Of a stretch of DNA of 64,000 nt, positions 44,884-53,963 are shown piece by piece. This DNA comes from Archangium lipolyticum (GTDB lineage: Bacteria > Myxococcota > Myxococcia > Myxococcales > Myxococcaceae). Position 1 is the stretch's first letter; every line of letters begins with the position of its first letter. The stretch is from contig NZ_JANKBZ010000005.1 of assembly GCF_024623785.1 (NCBI RefSeq), positions 186,001 to 250,000 of the forward strand, written 5' to 3'. The notes beneath the pieces were generated by a model. The model made no database searches. It saw nothing but the letters and a program-made list of their open reading frames with translations, and was not told the DNA's origin. The translations under genes and the position numbers were made by a program.

Positions 44884-46380
44884 TTGAACAAGACGCTCCT
44901 CTTCGTCACCGTCCTCGTCATCGCGACGTGCGGGCTCATCTACGAGCTCATCGTCGGCACGCTCGCCAGCTACCTCCTCGGCGACTCCATCACCCAGTTC
45001 TCCACGGTGATTGGTGGCTACCTCTTCGCCATGGGGATTGGCAGCTGGCTGTCGCGCTTCATCGACCGGGGCCTGCCCCAGCGCTTCGTCGAGGTGGAGC
45101 TGGGGGTGGCGCTGGTGGGCGGCCTGTGCGCGCCGCTGCTCTTCCTCACCTTCGCCCTCACGGACGTCTTCCGGGTGGCGTTGTACGGGAGCGTGCTGAC
45201 CATCGGCACGCTGGTGGGGTTGGAGATTCCCCTGCTGCTGCGCATCCTCAAGGACCAGGTGCGTTTCAAGGACCTGGTCAGCCAGGTGCTGACGTTCGAC
45301 TACCTGGGCGCGCTGGCGGCGAGCATCTCCTTCCCGCTGCTGTTCGTGCCGAAGCTGGGGTTGGTGCGCACCTCGCTGCTCTTCGGGTTGCTCAACGCGC
45401 TGGTGGGCCTGTGGAGCACGTGGCTGCTGGCGCCGGTGCTGGCCCATCCGCTGCGGCTGCGGGTGAAGGCGGTGCTGCTCAGCCTGTTGCTCGTGGTGGG
45501 CTTCGTGCTGGGTGACCGGCTCACCGACTTCTCCGAGGAGCACCTCTACGCGGACGAGGTGGTGCACGCGACGAGCTCGCCCTACCAGAAGATCGTCCTG
45601 ACGCGCGGCAAGCGGGGCTTCTCGCTGTACCTCAATGGCAACCTGCAGTTCTCCAGCGTGGACGAGTACCGCTACCACGAGGCGCTGGTGCACCCGGCCA
45701 TGGTGCGCGCGGGCCGGGTGGAGCGGGTGCTGGTGCTCGGTGGCGGGGACGGGCTCGCGGCGCGCGAAATCCTCAAGTACCCCGAGGTGAAGAACCTCAC
45801 CCTGGTGGACCTGGACCCCGCCATCACCGGGCTCGCCGCGCAGTACGGCGAGCTGGCCGAGCTCAACGCGCACGCGATGAAGGACCCGCGGCTGCACGTC
45901 ATCAACACGGACGCGATGAAGTTCCTCGGGGACGAGGGCGACTCCTGGGACGTCATCGTGGTGGACTTCCCGGACCCCAACAACTTCGCGCTGGGCAAGC
46001 TGTACACCACGGGCTTCTACAAGCTGCTGAAGAGGCGGCTCGCGCCGGACGGGGTGGCCGTCGTCCAGAGCACCTCGCCCCTCTATGCCCGGCGCTCCTT
46101 CTGGTGCGTGAACACCACGCTGGCGGCCGCGGGCTTCTGGACGCAGCCGTACCACGCGCTGGTGCCCTCCTTCGGCGAGTGGGGTTACGTGCTCGTGGCC
46201 CACGAGGGCACGCTGCCGCGCCGTCCGCTGCCGCAGGGGCTGCGCTTCCTCTCCGAGGACACGCACCCCACGCTCTTCCAGTTCCCCATGGACATGGGGC
46301 CGCTGCCGGCGGAGGTGAACCGGCTCAACAACCAGGTGCTCGTCCACTACTACGAGGAGGAGTGGCGGCGGTGGAACTGA
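44884..46380 (+). CDS. speE: Membrane-anchored polyamine aminopropyltransferase (SpeE-like)
   Basis: A 498-residue protein starting at TTG 44884. Residues 1-210 form about six or seven membrane segments; the C-terminal half is a spermidine-synthase fold: SSPYQKIVLTRG, YHEALVHPAM, the SAM-binding VLVLGGGDGLAAREIL, VDLDPAIT, INTDAMKFL and the active-site VVDFPDPNN. It should transfer aminopropyl groups from decarboxylated SAM, made by the SpeD in the same run, to an amine acceptor near the membrane. The replacement of the usual DSTDP by DFPDP could change acceptor choice. The FAD oxidase gene overlaps its end. Confidence 0.9.
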   Translation: MNKTLLFVTVLVIATCGLIYELIVGTLASYLLGDSITQFSTVIGGYLFAMGIGSWLSRFIDRGLPQRFVEVELGVALVGGLCAPLLFLTFALTDVFRVALYGSVLTIGTLVGLEIPLLLRILKDQVRFKDLVSQVLTFDYLGALAASISFPLLFVPKLGLVRTSLLFGLLNALVGLWSTWLLAPVLAHPLRLRVKAVLLSLLLVVGFVLGDRLTDFSEEHLYADEVVHATSSPYQKIVLTRGKRGFSLYLNGNLQFSSVDEYRYHEALVHPAMVRAGRVERVLVLGGGDGLAAREILKYPEVKNLTLVDLDPAITGLAAQYGELAELNAHAMKDPRLHVINTDAMKFLGDEGDSWDVIVVDFPDPNNFALGKLYTTGFYKLLKRRLAPDGVAVVQSTSPLYARRSFWCVNTTLAAAGFWTQPYHALVPSFGEWGYVLVAHEGTLPRRPLPQGLRFLSEDTHPTLFQFPMDMGPLPAEVNRLNNQVLVHYYEEEWRRWN

Positions 46381-48005
46381 CGCGGCGGGAGCTCGTCGCC
46401 GCGTTCCTCGGCTCGGCGGTGGCGGCCAGTGCCTGCCGGAGGGCGCGCCCACGCGAGCCGGTGCCCGGGGCCATCGTGGACCGGGCGGTGGACGTGGGGC
46501 ACAAGCTGCGTGGAGGCCCGCTGCCTCGCGCGGCGGAGGCCCAGGCGGTGGATGTGCTGGTGGTGGGCGCGGGTGTGGCGGGCCTGAGCGCGGCATGGCG
46601 GCTGGCGGCCGCGGGCGTGAAGGACGTGCGGGTGGTGGAGCTGGAGGCGGAGGTGGGCGGCACGTCGCGCTCGGGGCGCAACGAGGTGTCCGCGTACCCC
46701 TGGGGCGCGCACTACCTGCCGGCGCCGCTGGTGGACGCCGGGCCGGTGGTGCGGCTGCTGCGCGAGATGGGCGCGGTGACGGGCGTGGACGCGCAGGGCT
46801 ACCCCGCCTTCTCCGAGGAGCTGCTCATCCGCGAGCCCGAGGAGCGCCTCTTCTACAAGGGCGAGTGGTACGAGGGCCTGTACCTGCGCGCGGGCGCGAG
46901 CCCGGAGGATCTGGCGGAGCTGGAGCGCTTCGAGGCGCGGATGAATGCCTTCGCGGCGGCGAGGGACGCCAAGGGGCGCAAGGCCTTCGCGGTGCCCACC
47001 GCGCTCAGCAGCGACGACGCCGAGTGGACGGCGCTCGACAAGCTGACGATGGCGCGGTGGATGGAGGCGGAGGGCTTCCGCTCGCCCCGGCTGCGCTGGC
47101 TGGTGGACTACGCGTGCCGGGACGACTACGGCACCACGGCCGAGGGCGTCTCCGCGTGGGCCGGCATCTGGTACTTCGCCGCGCGGCAGGACGGGAAGGG
47201 GGAGCGCAGCGAGGGCTTCCTGAGCTGGCCCGAGGGCAACGGGCGGCTGGTGGCACAACTGCTGTCCTCGTTGCAGCCGGGGCAGGTGGAGCGGGACGTG
47301 CTGGTGCACACGGTGGAGCCCGTGGAGGGCGGCTGCCGGGTGGACGCGGTGGAGGCGGCAACGGGACGGCCTCGGGCGTACCGGGCCCGGCAGGTGGTGC
47401 TGGCCTGCCCGCGCTTCGTGGCGGCGCACGTGGTGGCGCCGTGGCGGCAGCAGCGTCCTGAGTGGCTGGGCGCCTTCCAGTACGGGCCCTGGGTGGTGGC
47501 GAACCTGACGCTCTCGGAGGCGCCCCTCTCACAGGGCTTCCCGCAGGCGTGGGACAACGTCTTCTACGAGAGCCGCAGCCTGGGCTACGTGGTGGCCACG
47601 CACCAGCAGCTGCGCATGGACGAGCGCGGGCCCACGGTGCTCACCTGGTACCTGCCCATGGCCGGGTTGGACGTGAAGGCCGAGCGCCAGAAGGTGCTCT
47701 CCGCGGGCTATGCCGAGTGGGAGGGCCTGGTGATGGCGGACCTCCTGGCCGCGCACCCGGGCATCGCCGAGCAGGCCCGGCGTCTGGAGGTGATGCGCTG
47801 GGGGCACGCCATGGTGCGGCCCTCACCGGGTTTCATGTGGGGCCCGGCGCGCCTCGCGGCCCAGGAGAGTCTGGGAGACGCGCTGCACTTCGCCCACTCG
47901 GACCTGGGCGGCATGGCCCTCTTCGAGGAGGCCAACTGGTTCGGGGTGAGGGCGGCGGAGCGGGTGCTGAAGGGCTTCGGCCGGGCCGGGCCGAGCTGGC
48001 TCTGA
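46371..48005 (+). CDS. Tat-exported FAD amine-oxidase-like lipoprotein
   Basis: A 544-residue flavoprotein. GTG 46371 lies inside the 3' end of the SpeE-like gene, with GAGGAGG at suitable distance. The N-terminus has a twin-arginine pattern TRRELVAAFLGSAVA and a lipobox AASAC, so a folded, FAD-loaded lipoprotein exported by Tat is predicted. VDVLVVGAGVAGLSAAWRL is the Rossmann dinucleotide motif, followed by VVELEAEVGGTSRSGRN; the amine oxidase type C-terminal segment is FAHSDLGGMALFEEANWFG. In this context a polyamine or polyamine-derived compound is the probable substrate, which is inference. Confidence 0.85.
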   Translation: MELTRRELVAAFLGSAVAASACRRARPREPVPGAIVDRAVDVGHKLRGGPLPRAAEAQAVDVLVVGAGVAGLSAAWRLAAAGVKDVRVVELEAEVGGTSRSGRNEVSAYPWGAHYLPAPLVDAGPVVRLLREMGAVTGVDAQGYPAFSEELLIREPEERLFYKGEWYEGLYLRAGASPEDLAELERFEARMNAFAAARDAKGRKAFAVPTALSSDDAEWTALDKLTMARWMEAEGFRSPRLRWLVDYACRDDYGTTAEGVSAWAGIWYFAARQDGKGERSEGFLSWPEGNGRLVAQLLSSLQPGQVERDVLVHTVEPVEGGCRVDAVEAATGRPRAYRARQVVLACPRFVAAHVVAPWRQQRPEWLGAFQYGPWVVANLTLSEAPLSQGFPQAWDNVFYESRSLGYVVATHQQLRMDERGPTVLTWYLPMAGLDVKAERQKVLSAGYAEWEGLVMADLLAAHPGIAEQARRLEVMRWGHAMVRPSPGFMWGPARLAAQESLGDALHFAHSDLGGMALFEEANWFGVRAAERVLKGFGRAGPSWL

Positions 48006-48010
48006 GTGCC

Positions 48011-49984
48011 TCACGGCATCCACGATTCGGGGATCCGGCCTTCCAGGAGCTCGAGTCTGTCGCGGTAGAGCTCCACTTGAGGATCTCCCGGATGGGAGGT
48101 CTCCAGGATGTGGAGCCACACCCAGGCGTCTTCCGCGTCTTCCTCCGCGATCAGCAGCTCCATCTGGGCCGCGCACAGCGCGGAGATCTCCGACACATGC
48201 AGGCTGCGCTGGGACAGGAGCGGCTCGAGCAACTGGCGGGCCTCCTCCAGGCGACCAGCCTGGATGCGCAGGCGGGCCACCGCGCAGCGGCCGAAGAAAT
48301 AGTCTGGCCAGCGTTGATGAATCTCCTCGCTCATGCGCTCCGCCTCCTCTGCATGCCCCTGCAGCTGACGGGCAACGGCCAGGTTGTTCATCAGATCGGG
48401 TGAGTCCGGTTCGAGGGCGAGCGCCTCCCGGAGGAACTGCTCCGCCTTCCTTCCCTGCCGCCCTTGGAGCAGCTCCACGGAGCGCTCCAGCAGCCGCTCC
48501 ACTCTGGGGGCGTGTTGCTGCCTCAGGGGCGTGTTGGACACCTCGATGTCGAGCCAGCGGTAGGGCTGCCGGCGCTTCCCCGTCCAGAGCATCAGCTCGT
48601 CCTCGCGGGCCGCTCCCGCGGACAGGGCGACACGCGCGGCACGGAACCGATCACCCAGGGCGCCCCGCTCGCCGAGGGCGAAGTGCTTCAGCGCCTCGAC
48701 GAAGGGGATCTCCTCCATCAGGTCGCACAAGCCGAGGATCAATCGCACCCCCTCCGGACTCCCGCGGTCCAGCAGCAGGGGAACGAGGGGAAGCACCTCG
48801 GGAAACTCCGCCAGCAGGACGGTTCCCAGGGGCCGCTTCTCCGCCTTGTTTTCACTCAAGGCCTCCAGGCGCTGGCCCAGCGCGTTCATCCGGGCCGGTG
48901 GCAGCCAGCCCGCCAGGTCGAAGGCCCACGGCGCGGGACGCAGGGCCACGGGCAGGTCGAGCGCCTCGAGGTTGCGCAGGGCGGGTTCCAGGTCGGGCAT
49001 CAGCTCCAAGGCCTCCGCCCACCAGCGGCTGGCCCGGCTGGAGTCACCCTGGCGGAGCGCCGCGACAGCCGCCATGTGCCGCATCTGGGCTTCCGATGAG
49101 GGCAGCTGGGGTTTCTGCTCCCGCTCCATCTTCTCGAAGGACTCGAGCACCCCCACGTCATCACCCAGGTAGGTGAGGGCCTCGAGGGTCTTCAGCCAGC
49201 GGTCATCGGCCGGTGCGGTGGAGGCCGTGAGCCGTCCGGCGGACGCGTGGGCTTCCTCCGTGCGGCCGGAGAGCAGCAGCACGCGAGTCAGGTTGGCGAG
49301 TGCATGGACGTTGTGCGGATGGGACTCGAGCACCTGCCGGAAGGCGGCCTCCGCCCGGGCACAATCCCCCTCCGCCCAGGCCGCCTGCCCGAGGTTGTTG
49401 AGGATCGCGGGCATCCGCGGCCAGACCGCGTACAGGGCCTCCGCGGCCTCGCGTGCCTCATGCGTCCGCCCCGAGGCGAGCAGGTGCTGGATGCGCTCGT
49501 GCTCCAGGGCGATCCGCTCGCCCTGCTCCCCCGCCTCAGCGAGCCCAAGCGTGGAGAGCACTTCTGGCACGGCCTTCTCCAGTTGCTCCAACGTCTGCCG
49601 GGTCTCGGCGGCGTTCGGGTGCGAGGGCCATCGCGCCAGGAAGCGCCGGAAGGACTGGAGGGCGATGACGGGGTAGAGGTTGACCAGCGCCGCCGCCCCC
49701 GCGGCCAGCGCCAGATCCGGATCATCGGGACGCAATGCGCTCAGCCGCTCCACGGCGGTTTGATAGCGCTGCATGTCACCGACCTCGTAGGTCAGGTCGG
49801 CGAGTGTCTCCAGGACCCGCGGGTCGTCCGGGAAGCGCGACTCGAGCCGGGTGAGCACGGCTCGGGCCTCCGCTGTACGGCCTTCCTCGAGGAGCGCCTC
49901 GACCGAAACCCGCGCCGCGCGCAGACGCTCCGCGACGAGTCCTCCTCCTCCCGTCTTCTGCCGCCGCTTGCTCCGCTTGCTCAT
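48011..49984 (-). CDS. TPR-repeat protein, cytoplasmic
   Basis: A 657-residue helical repeat protein. I chose ATG 49984 (MSKRSKRRQK) because AAGGAGAGG lies just upstream; a start seven codons earlier is possible. The basic N-terminus has no signal. Tetratricopeptide-like pairs occur at about 30-140 and 170-270 (ILNNLGQAAWAEGDCARAEAAF) and again near 520-620 (LMNNLAVARQLQGHAEEAERM), separated by a less regular helical region. Such scaffolds mediate protein-protein contacts. No partner is obvious; it lies convergent to the oxidase gene with only five bases between. Confidence 0.8.
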   Translation of the reverse strand: MSKRSKRRQKTGGGGLVAERLRAARVSVEALLEEGRTAEARAVLTRLESRFPDDPRVLETLADLTYEVGDMQRYQTAVERLSALRPDDPDLALAAGAAALVNLYPVIALQSFRRFLARWPSHPNAAETRQTLEQLEKAVPEVLSTLGLAEAGEQGERIALEHERIQHLLASGRTHEAREAAEALYAVWPRMPAILNNLGQAAWAEGDCARAEAAFRQVLESHPHNVHALANLTRVLLLSGRTEEAHASAGRLTASTAPADDRWLKTLEALTYLGDDVGVLESFEKMEREQKPQLPSSEAQMRHMAAVAALRQGDSSRASRWWAEALELMPDLEPALRNLEALDLPVALRPAPWAFDLAGWLPPARMNALGQRLEALSENKAEKRPLGTVLLAEFPEVLPLVPLLLDRGSPEGVRLILGLCDLMEEIPFVEALKHFALGERGALGDRFRAARVALSAGAAREDELMLWTGKRRQPYRWLDIEVSNTPLRQQHAPRVERLLERSVELLQGRQGRKAEQFLREALALEPDSPDLMNNLAVARQLQGHAEEAERMSEEIHQRWPDYFFGRCAVARLRIQAGRLEEARQLLEPLLSQRSLHVSEISALCAAQMELLIAEEDAEDAWVWLHILETSHPGDPQVELYRDRLELLEGRIPESWMP

Positions 49985-50096
49985 GGATCCTCTCCTTTCC
50001 CGCACGGGCAGCCCACCCCGTCAGGGTTACCGGAAAGGTGGTATTCGCGAGGTGACCGGAGAAGTCAAGCGGAGAGGAGGGCGCCGACCGGGCGCA

Positions 50097-50717
50097 TCAC
50101 TCCCAGGACAGGTCCAGCTCGATGCTGAGCTCTCCCGTGGGCCGTGCGCGCGCCCGCACGTTCTTCAAGCCGAGACGCCCGGCGATCGCCAGTGCTCCCC
50201 CCTCGTGGTACGGGAGCGGGGTGAAGGCGCATTGGATGGCGAGGATGCTCCTCCTCGGTCCCCTCCAGTGCACCGTCGGCTCCCCGTAGGGCATCACGAC
50301 CTTGTAGATCGTCTGAAGGGCGCCCACCCAATGCTTCGGATCCGTCGCGGTCATCAGTTGCGCCGACCGGCCCACCGCGGAGTCCATGTAGCTCTCTCCG
50401 GACATCCGGCCGATCTGCCGCAGGGACTCCTCGACGCTCCCATACCTGGAGCTCAGCCCCCGTCCCGCGGCCGCGAGCAACCGGAGGAGGGCGCTGGTGG
50501 GGTAGCTGAAGAAGTCCAGCAGCTCCTTCTCCCCACTCGCTTCCACGCACTGCCGCACGACGTCCTCGGTTCCGCCGAGGTCTCGCACGGCCTTCAACGT
50601 GGCCTTGAACAGGATGCCGCGAGTCGTGTGCTGCGGGGTCGCCAACCGCAACCGCTGCTCCAGATCCCGCTCCACGTCGTACGAGGCGCCGCTGTCCGCC
50701 TCCCATTCATCGTGCAT
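50097..50717 (-). CDS. DUF2378 (TIGR02265) family protein
   Basis: A 206-residue protein of a family expanded as paralogues in myxobacteria. Family features: TPQHTTRGILFKATLKAV, FFSYPTSALLRLLAAAG, SVEESLRQIGRMSGESYMDSAVGR, and the beta-rich C-terminus CAFTPLPYHEGG, ELSIELDLSW. No catalytic motif or signal peptide is seen. Function of the family is unknown. It is a useful taxonomic hint. The gap to the next gene downstream (50096-49985) shows nothing notable. Confidence 0.88.
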   Translation of the reverse strand: MHDEWEADSGASYDVERDLEQRLRLATPQHTTRGILFKATLKAVRDLGGTEDVVRQCVEASGEKELLDFFSYPTSALLRLLAAAGRGLSSRYGSVEESLRQIGRMSGESYMDSAVGRSAQLMTATDPKHWVGALQTIYKVVMPYGEPTVHWRGPRRSILAIQCAFTPLPYHEGGALAIAGRLGLKNVRARARPTGELSIELDLSWE

Positions 50718-50865
50718 GCATCACTTCCAGCGGGAGCAGGAGTTCCATGCCGCCAGCCCGCGCACGGATGGTACTCCCGTCCCCAGGTGCCAGACACCGG
50801 GCGGACACCCGATGGACACGTGCCCGCCCGGCCGTCCGAGGAGCGAGTCCCTGTTGCCGGGTAGG

Positions 50866-51459
50866 CTACAGGGACTGGACGGTGCAGCGTCCCTCCGCCC
50901 CGCGCGTCAGGTCCTCCGCCACGGTGCGCAGCAGGCCCCGTGTCAGCGACGAGCGCTCCGCCTCCGTCTTCTCCGCCTGCGTGAGCCACCGCGCCACCTT
51001 CCCCAGGCTCGCCGCCGTCACCACTTGTAGCCGCACCCCCACCTCCACCACGAACGTCTTCTCCGCTTCCGGCTCCTCCTCCAGCACCCACGCCACCCGC
51101 TCCAACTCCAGCGGCTCGGGCTTCACCCCCAATGGCCTGCCGTCCAGCACCCAGCCGCCTTCCTTGGAGGACCAGGCCAGCACCTGTGTCAGCCGCGTGG
51201 CGTCCACCTGCTCGGAGAACCACAGCGCCCGGCGGCGCAGCAGCGTCAGCTCCACCTCCAGCCGCCCCGCCAGCCCCAGCCGCATCAATCGCTCCAGCTC
51301 CGGAGCCACCAGGGCGAAGGCCTCGGGCCGCACCACCACGCGCCGCCCCACCCGTGTCGCCGAGCACGTCACCCGGGGTGGGTCCTCCGCCCGGGCCGGG
51401 GGCGCGAGGAGGCCCACCGTGGCCACCAGGGCCGCGCCGAGCCACCTCCTCGCCCTCAT
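50866..51459 (-). CDS. Exported protein, possibly DUF4390-like
   Basis: A 197-residue protein beginning MRARRWLGAALVATVGLLAPPARA with a signal peptide cleaved before EDPPR; a start five codons earlier exists. The mature part has two beta-type halves, including LGLAGRLEVELTLLRRRALWF and LERVAWVLEEEPEAEKTFVVEV, a pattern reminiscent of DUF4390, but I hold that loosely. It starts seven bases after the stop of the Omp85-like gene, so it belongs to the same transcription unit and may be a periplasmic partner of that outer-membrane protein. Confidence 0.7.
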   Translation of the reverse strand: MRARRWLGAALVATVGLLAPPARAEDPPRVTCSATRVGRRVVVRPEAFALVAPELERLMRLGLAGRLEVELTLLRRRALWFSEQVDATRLTQVLAWSSKEGGWVLDGRPLGVKPEPLELERVAWVLEEEPEAEKTFVVEVGVRLQVVTAASLGKVARWLTQAEKTEAERSSLTRGLLRTVAEDLTRGAEGRCTVQSL

Positions 51460-51480
51460 GTCGAGTGCCCCCATGGCGCC

Positions 51481-53823
51481 TCAGAAGGTCCGCGCGAAGA
51501 GCAGCCGTGCCTCGGGCACCAGCGCCGCCCGCTCGTCCGTGCGCCATGCCGCCGTGAAGCGCACCGAGTCCCCGAAGTACAGCTGCGCGCCCACGCCCAG
51601 CCTCGGGTCCATCCAGCCCGCCTCGTCCCGGTGCACCGTCCCCACGTCCGCGAAGGCCCCGAGGAAGCCCCACCGGTACTCCGCGCTCACCAGCACCGAG
51701 GCGTCTCCCCGGAACTCCTTGAAGGCGAAGCCGCGCAGCGCGTCCCACCCGCCCAGGGCCTCCCGCTTCTGCAGCGGCAGATCCTCGCCTCCTGCCGCGC
51801 GCAGCCGCAGCCGCAGCCCCGAGTCGTGTCCGGTGTTCACGTACAGCACCGAGTCGCTCACCGCCTTCCAGAAGCGGAACCGGTCGTCTCCCCCCAGCTC
51901 GGGGCTGCCCACCTCCACCGTCAGCAGGCTGCGCACCGCCGAGCGCTCCGGCCACTCCCAGTCGTGTTGCAGCAGCGACAGCTCGGGGCTGCGGAAGAGC
52001 GAGCCCACGCCCTCCGCCCGGACCGCGTCGCTCGCGTACTCGAGGTGGCCCACCACCGACGTCATCCTCCCCTCGTCCACCGCCGGGTTGGAGAAGGGCG
52101 CCGAGTCACGCCGGAAGAGGGAGAAGGGCGGCGAGAAGCTCACCAGCGACTCGTACGTGTCCCGCCGGTACTCGGCCCCGAGGAGCCACTGCGTCCCGAG
52201 CCGCCAGGTGGCGAAGCCCGTGAAGCCGCTGCGCCGGAAGTACTCCGCGTCCGGACGGTTGAGGAGCGCCGAGTAGATGAACGAGTCGATGGCTCCCAGC
52301 CGCCACCGGTCGAAGGTGTCCGTGAAGTCATGGAGCTGGACGCCGATCTCGGCGAGCCGCAACACCGGCACCCGGGCCTTCGCCCCCACCAGCCAGTTGA
52401 GCCGCCGCTGGAGCCTCGTCTGCTCCGGATCCTCCGGAATCCGCTGGCCGCCCCACCGCAGCGGAATGGTCAGCGCCGCGTCCAGCTTCACGTGCGCCCG
52501 GTTGCGCACGTCCCACAGGTCGACCGAGCCCGACAGGCCGGGCGCGAAGCCCGTCACCTGCGTGTGCATGGGGATGAGGTCCACGTCGAAGGAGGGACCC
52601 CGTGGCTTCACGTGCACCACCACGCGCCGGCCCACGGTGGTGATGGCGTCCTCGGACGCGCGCTCCCACTTCTTCGTCAGCTCGCTCCAGGACAGCTCCA
52701 CCTCCTCCTCTTCCTGGTGCTTCTTCCGCTCGCGCCGCTCCTCCGGCACCAGCTGGTAGCGCCGCACGCCGCCCTCCACGCGCTCCTCCTGGAAGCGCGT
52801 GTCCTCCGAGGGGAGCGTCTCCACGTCCCTCAGCGACAGGAAGGGCATCTCCGCCTCCAGCCGGCTCGCCGCGCGGCGCAGATCGCTGCGCAGCAGCACG
52901 TTGCCGGGCTTGATGCCCAGCACCTCGCGCACCTGCTCCGCCACGTCCTCGTCCACGCCCGTCACCTCCACCGCTTCCACCCGCCCCTCGTCCACCCGCA
53001 CCGTCAGCGAGCCGTCCGGGCTCAGCGCGGCGTCGAGCGTCGCGAGCGGATAGCCCTCGTCGTGGAGCTCATCCAACCCGCGCTCCAGCGCCGCGGGCAG
53101 GCCCCGCCACACGAAGCCAGGGTGGAGTTCGCCCTTCTTGAAGGAGGCCAGCAGCTCCCGGGGAGGGTACGGCGCCGGGCAGGTCTTCTTCCGGGCGGAG
53201 ATCTGCACCCGGCCGTCCTCCGTCTCGATGCGCACGCTGATGTCACCGTCGTCGTCGCCGTCCTCCTCGTCGTCGCCGTCATCGGTGGAGTACGGCGGGA
53301 GCCGGAACAGCTCGTCCCGCACGTCCCGGAGCTCGTCCTCGCTCAGGCCCTCGAAGTCCACGCGCGTGACGTAGGGCTGCTCCTCCAGCACCACCACCAG
53401 CACCGGGGTCGAGCCCTCCACGAGCCGCACCGTGGGCGTCACCCGCGTGAACAGCCCCGTGCGCGCCAGCCGGCGGAGGACGATCGCCGCCTGCTCGGGC
53501 GAGAGCGGCCCCCTGGCGGGAATGCGGGCCAGGTTGCGCACCTGCGTCTCCGAGAGCCGCTCCAGGCCCTGGAGCTCCACTCCCGCCAGCGCGCGGTTCT
53601 CCCCGTTGATGCTCAACCGCAGCGCGTCGAGCACGTCGGAGCCGCCCTCGTCGTCATCCTCGGAGAGGCAGGGATCGTCCTCTCGCGCGGGCGGCGGCGC
53701 GGGCGGCGGCGCGGGCTCCTGGGGGGCCTCGGGCGTGGGGGGCGGCGGGGTGCCGGCGTCGGCGGTCCCCTGGGCATTGGCCGTGAGAGAGAGGATGCAG
53801 AGAAGGAGTGCGAAGCGGTTCAT
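51481..53823 (-). CDS. Omp85 (BamA/TamA-like) outer-membrane protein with POTRA domains
   Basis: A 780-residue outer-membrane protein. Signal peptide MNRFALLLCILSLTANAQG, then a Pro/acidic linker. POTRA-like units follow: VELQGLERLSETQVRNL and VTRVDFEGLSEDELRDV, with an acidic DDGDDEEDGDDDGD insert at about 205, then LHPGFVWRGLPAALERGLDELHDEGYPLA and VEVTGVDEDVAEQVREVLGI. The C-terminal half is a 16-strand-type barrel with GGWDALRGFAFKEFRGD (Omp85 VRGY/F-like motif) and a terminal Phe (LLFARTF) as assembly signal. It probably inserts or translocates surface proteins. The start was set at the second Met for a clean signal. Confidence 0.88.
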   Translation of the reverse strand: MNRFALLLCILSLTANAQGTADAGTPPPPTPEAPQEPAPPPAPPPAREDDPCLSEDDDEGGSDVLDALRLSINGENRALAGVELQGLERLSETQVRNLARIPARGPLSPEQAAIVLRRLARTGLFTRVTPTVRLVEGSTPVLVVVLEEQPYVTRVDFEGLSEDELRDVRDELFRLPPYSTDDGDDEEDGDDDGDISVRIETEDGRVQISARKKTCPAPYPPRELLASFKKGELHPGFVWRGLPAALERGLDELHDEGYPLATLDAALSPDGSLTVRVDEGRVEAVEVTGVDEDVAEQVREVLGIKPGNVLLRSDLRRAASRLEAEMPFLSLRDVETLPSEDTRFQEERVEGGVRRYQLVPEERRERKKHQEEEEVELSWSELTKKWERASEDAITTVGRRVVVHVKPRGPSFDVDLIPMHTQVTGFAPGLSGSVDLWDVRNRAHVKLDAALTIPLRWGGQRIPEDPEQTRLQRRLNWLVGAKARVPVLRLAEIGVQLHDFTDTFDRWRLGAIDSFIYSALLNRPDAEYFRRSGFTGFATWRLGTQWLLGAEYRRDTYESLVSFSPPFSLFRRDSAPFSNPAVDEGRMTSVVGHLEYASDAVRAEGVGSLFRSPELSLLQHDWEWPERSAVRSLLTVEVGSPELGGDDRFRFWKAVSDSVLYVNTGHDSGLRLRLRAAGGEDLPLQKREALGGWDALRGFAFKEFRGDASVLVSAEYRWGFLGAFADVGTVHRDEAGWMDPRLGVGAQLYFGDSVRFTAAWRTDERAALVPEARLLFARTF

Positions 53824-53904
53824 GCGGGACGGGAGGAGCACGTGGCGTTCCAGGTCACCTGGCGCGGCAAGTACGCGAAAACACGGTGCCCGAATCCTGG
53901 GGCA

Positions 53905-53954
53905 GATGTCATCTCCACATCCTGATGTCGCGGGGGTGATGTCCTAATGACATC
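53905..53954. promoter_or_regulatory. GATGTC repeat cluster with dyad
   Basis: GATGTC occurs at 53905, 53924 and 53938, and its complement GACATC at 53949; the last two form GATGTC-CTAAT-GACATC. The cluster lies in the 140 bases between the kinase stop and the Omp85 start. It could be an operator for the Omp85 operon or a weak terminator for the kinase gene. Confidence 0.4.
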
Positions 53955-53963
53955 GGAGCCCGT

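Noticed and set aside
46362-46370. GTG 46362 as start of the FAD oxidase
   Set aside because: It is almost on top of the GAGGAGG ribosome site; GTG 46371 has better spacing.
44593-46596. 667-codon leftward open frame
   Set aside because: Antisense to the DUF350 and SpeE-like genes; low-complexity His/Arg/Gln translation.
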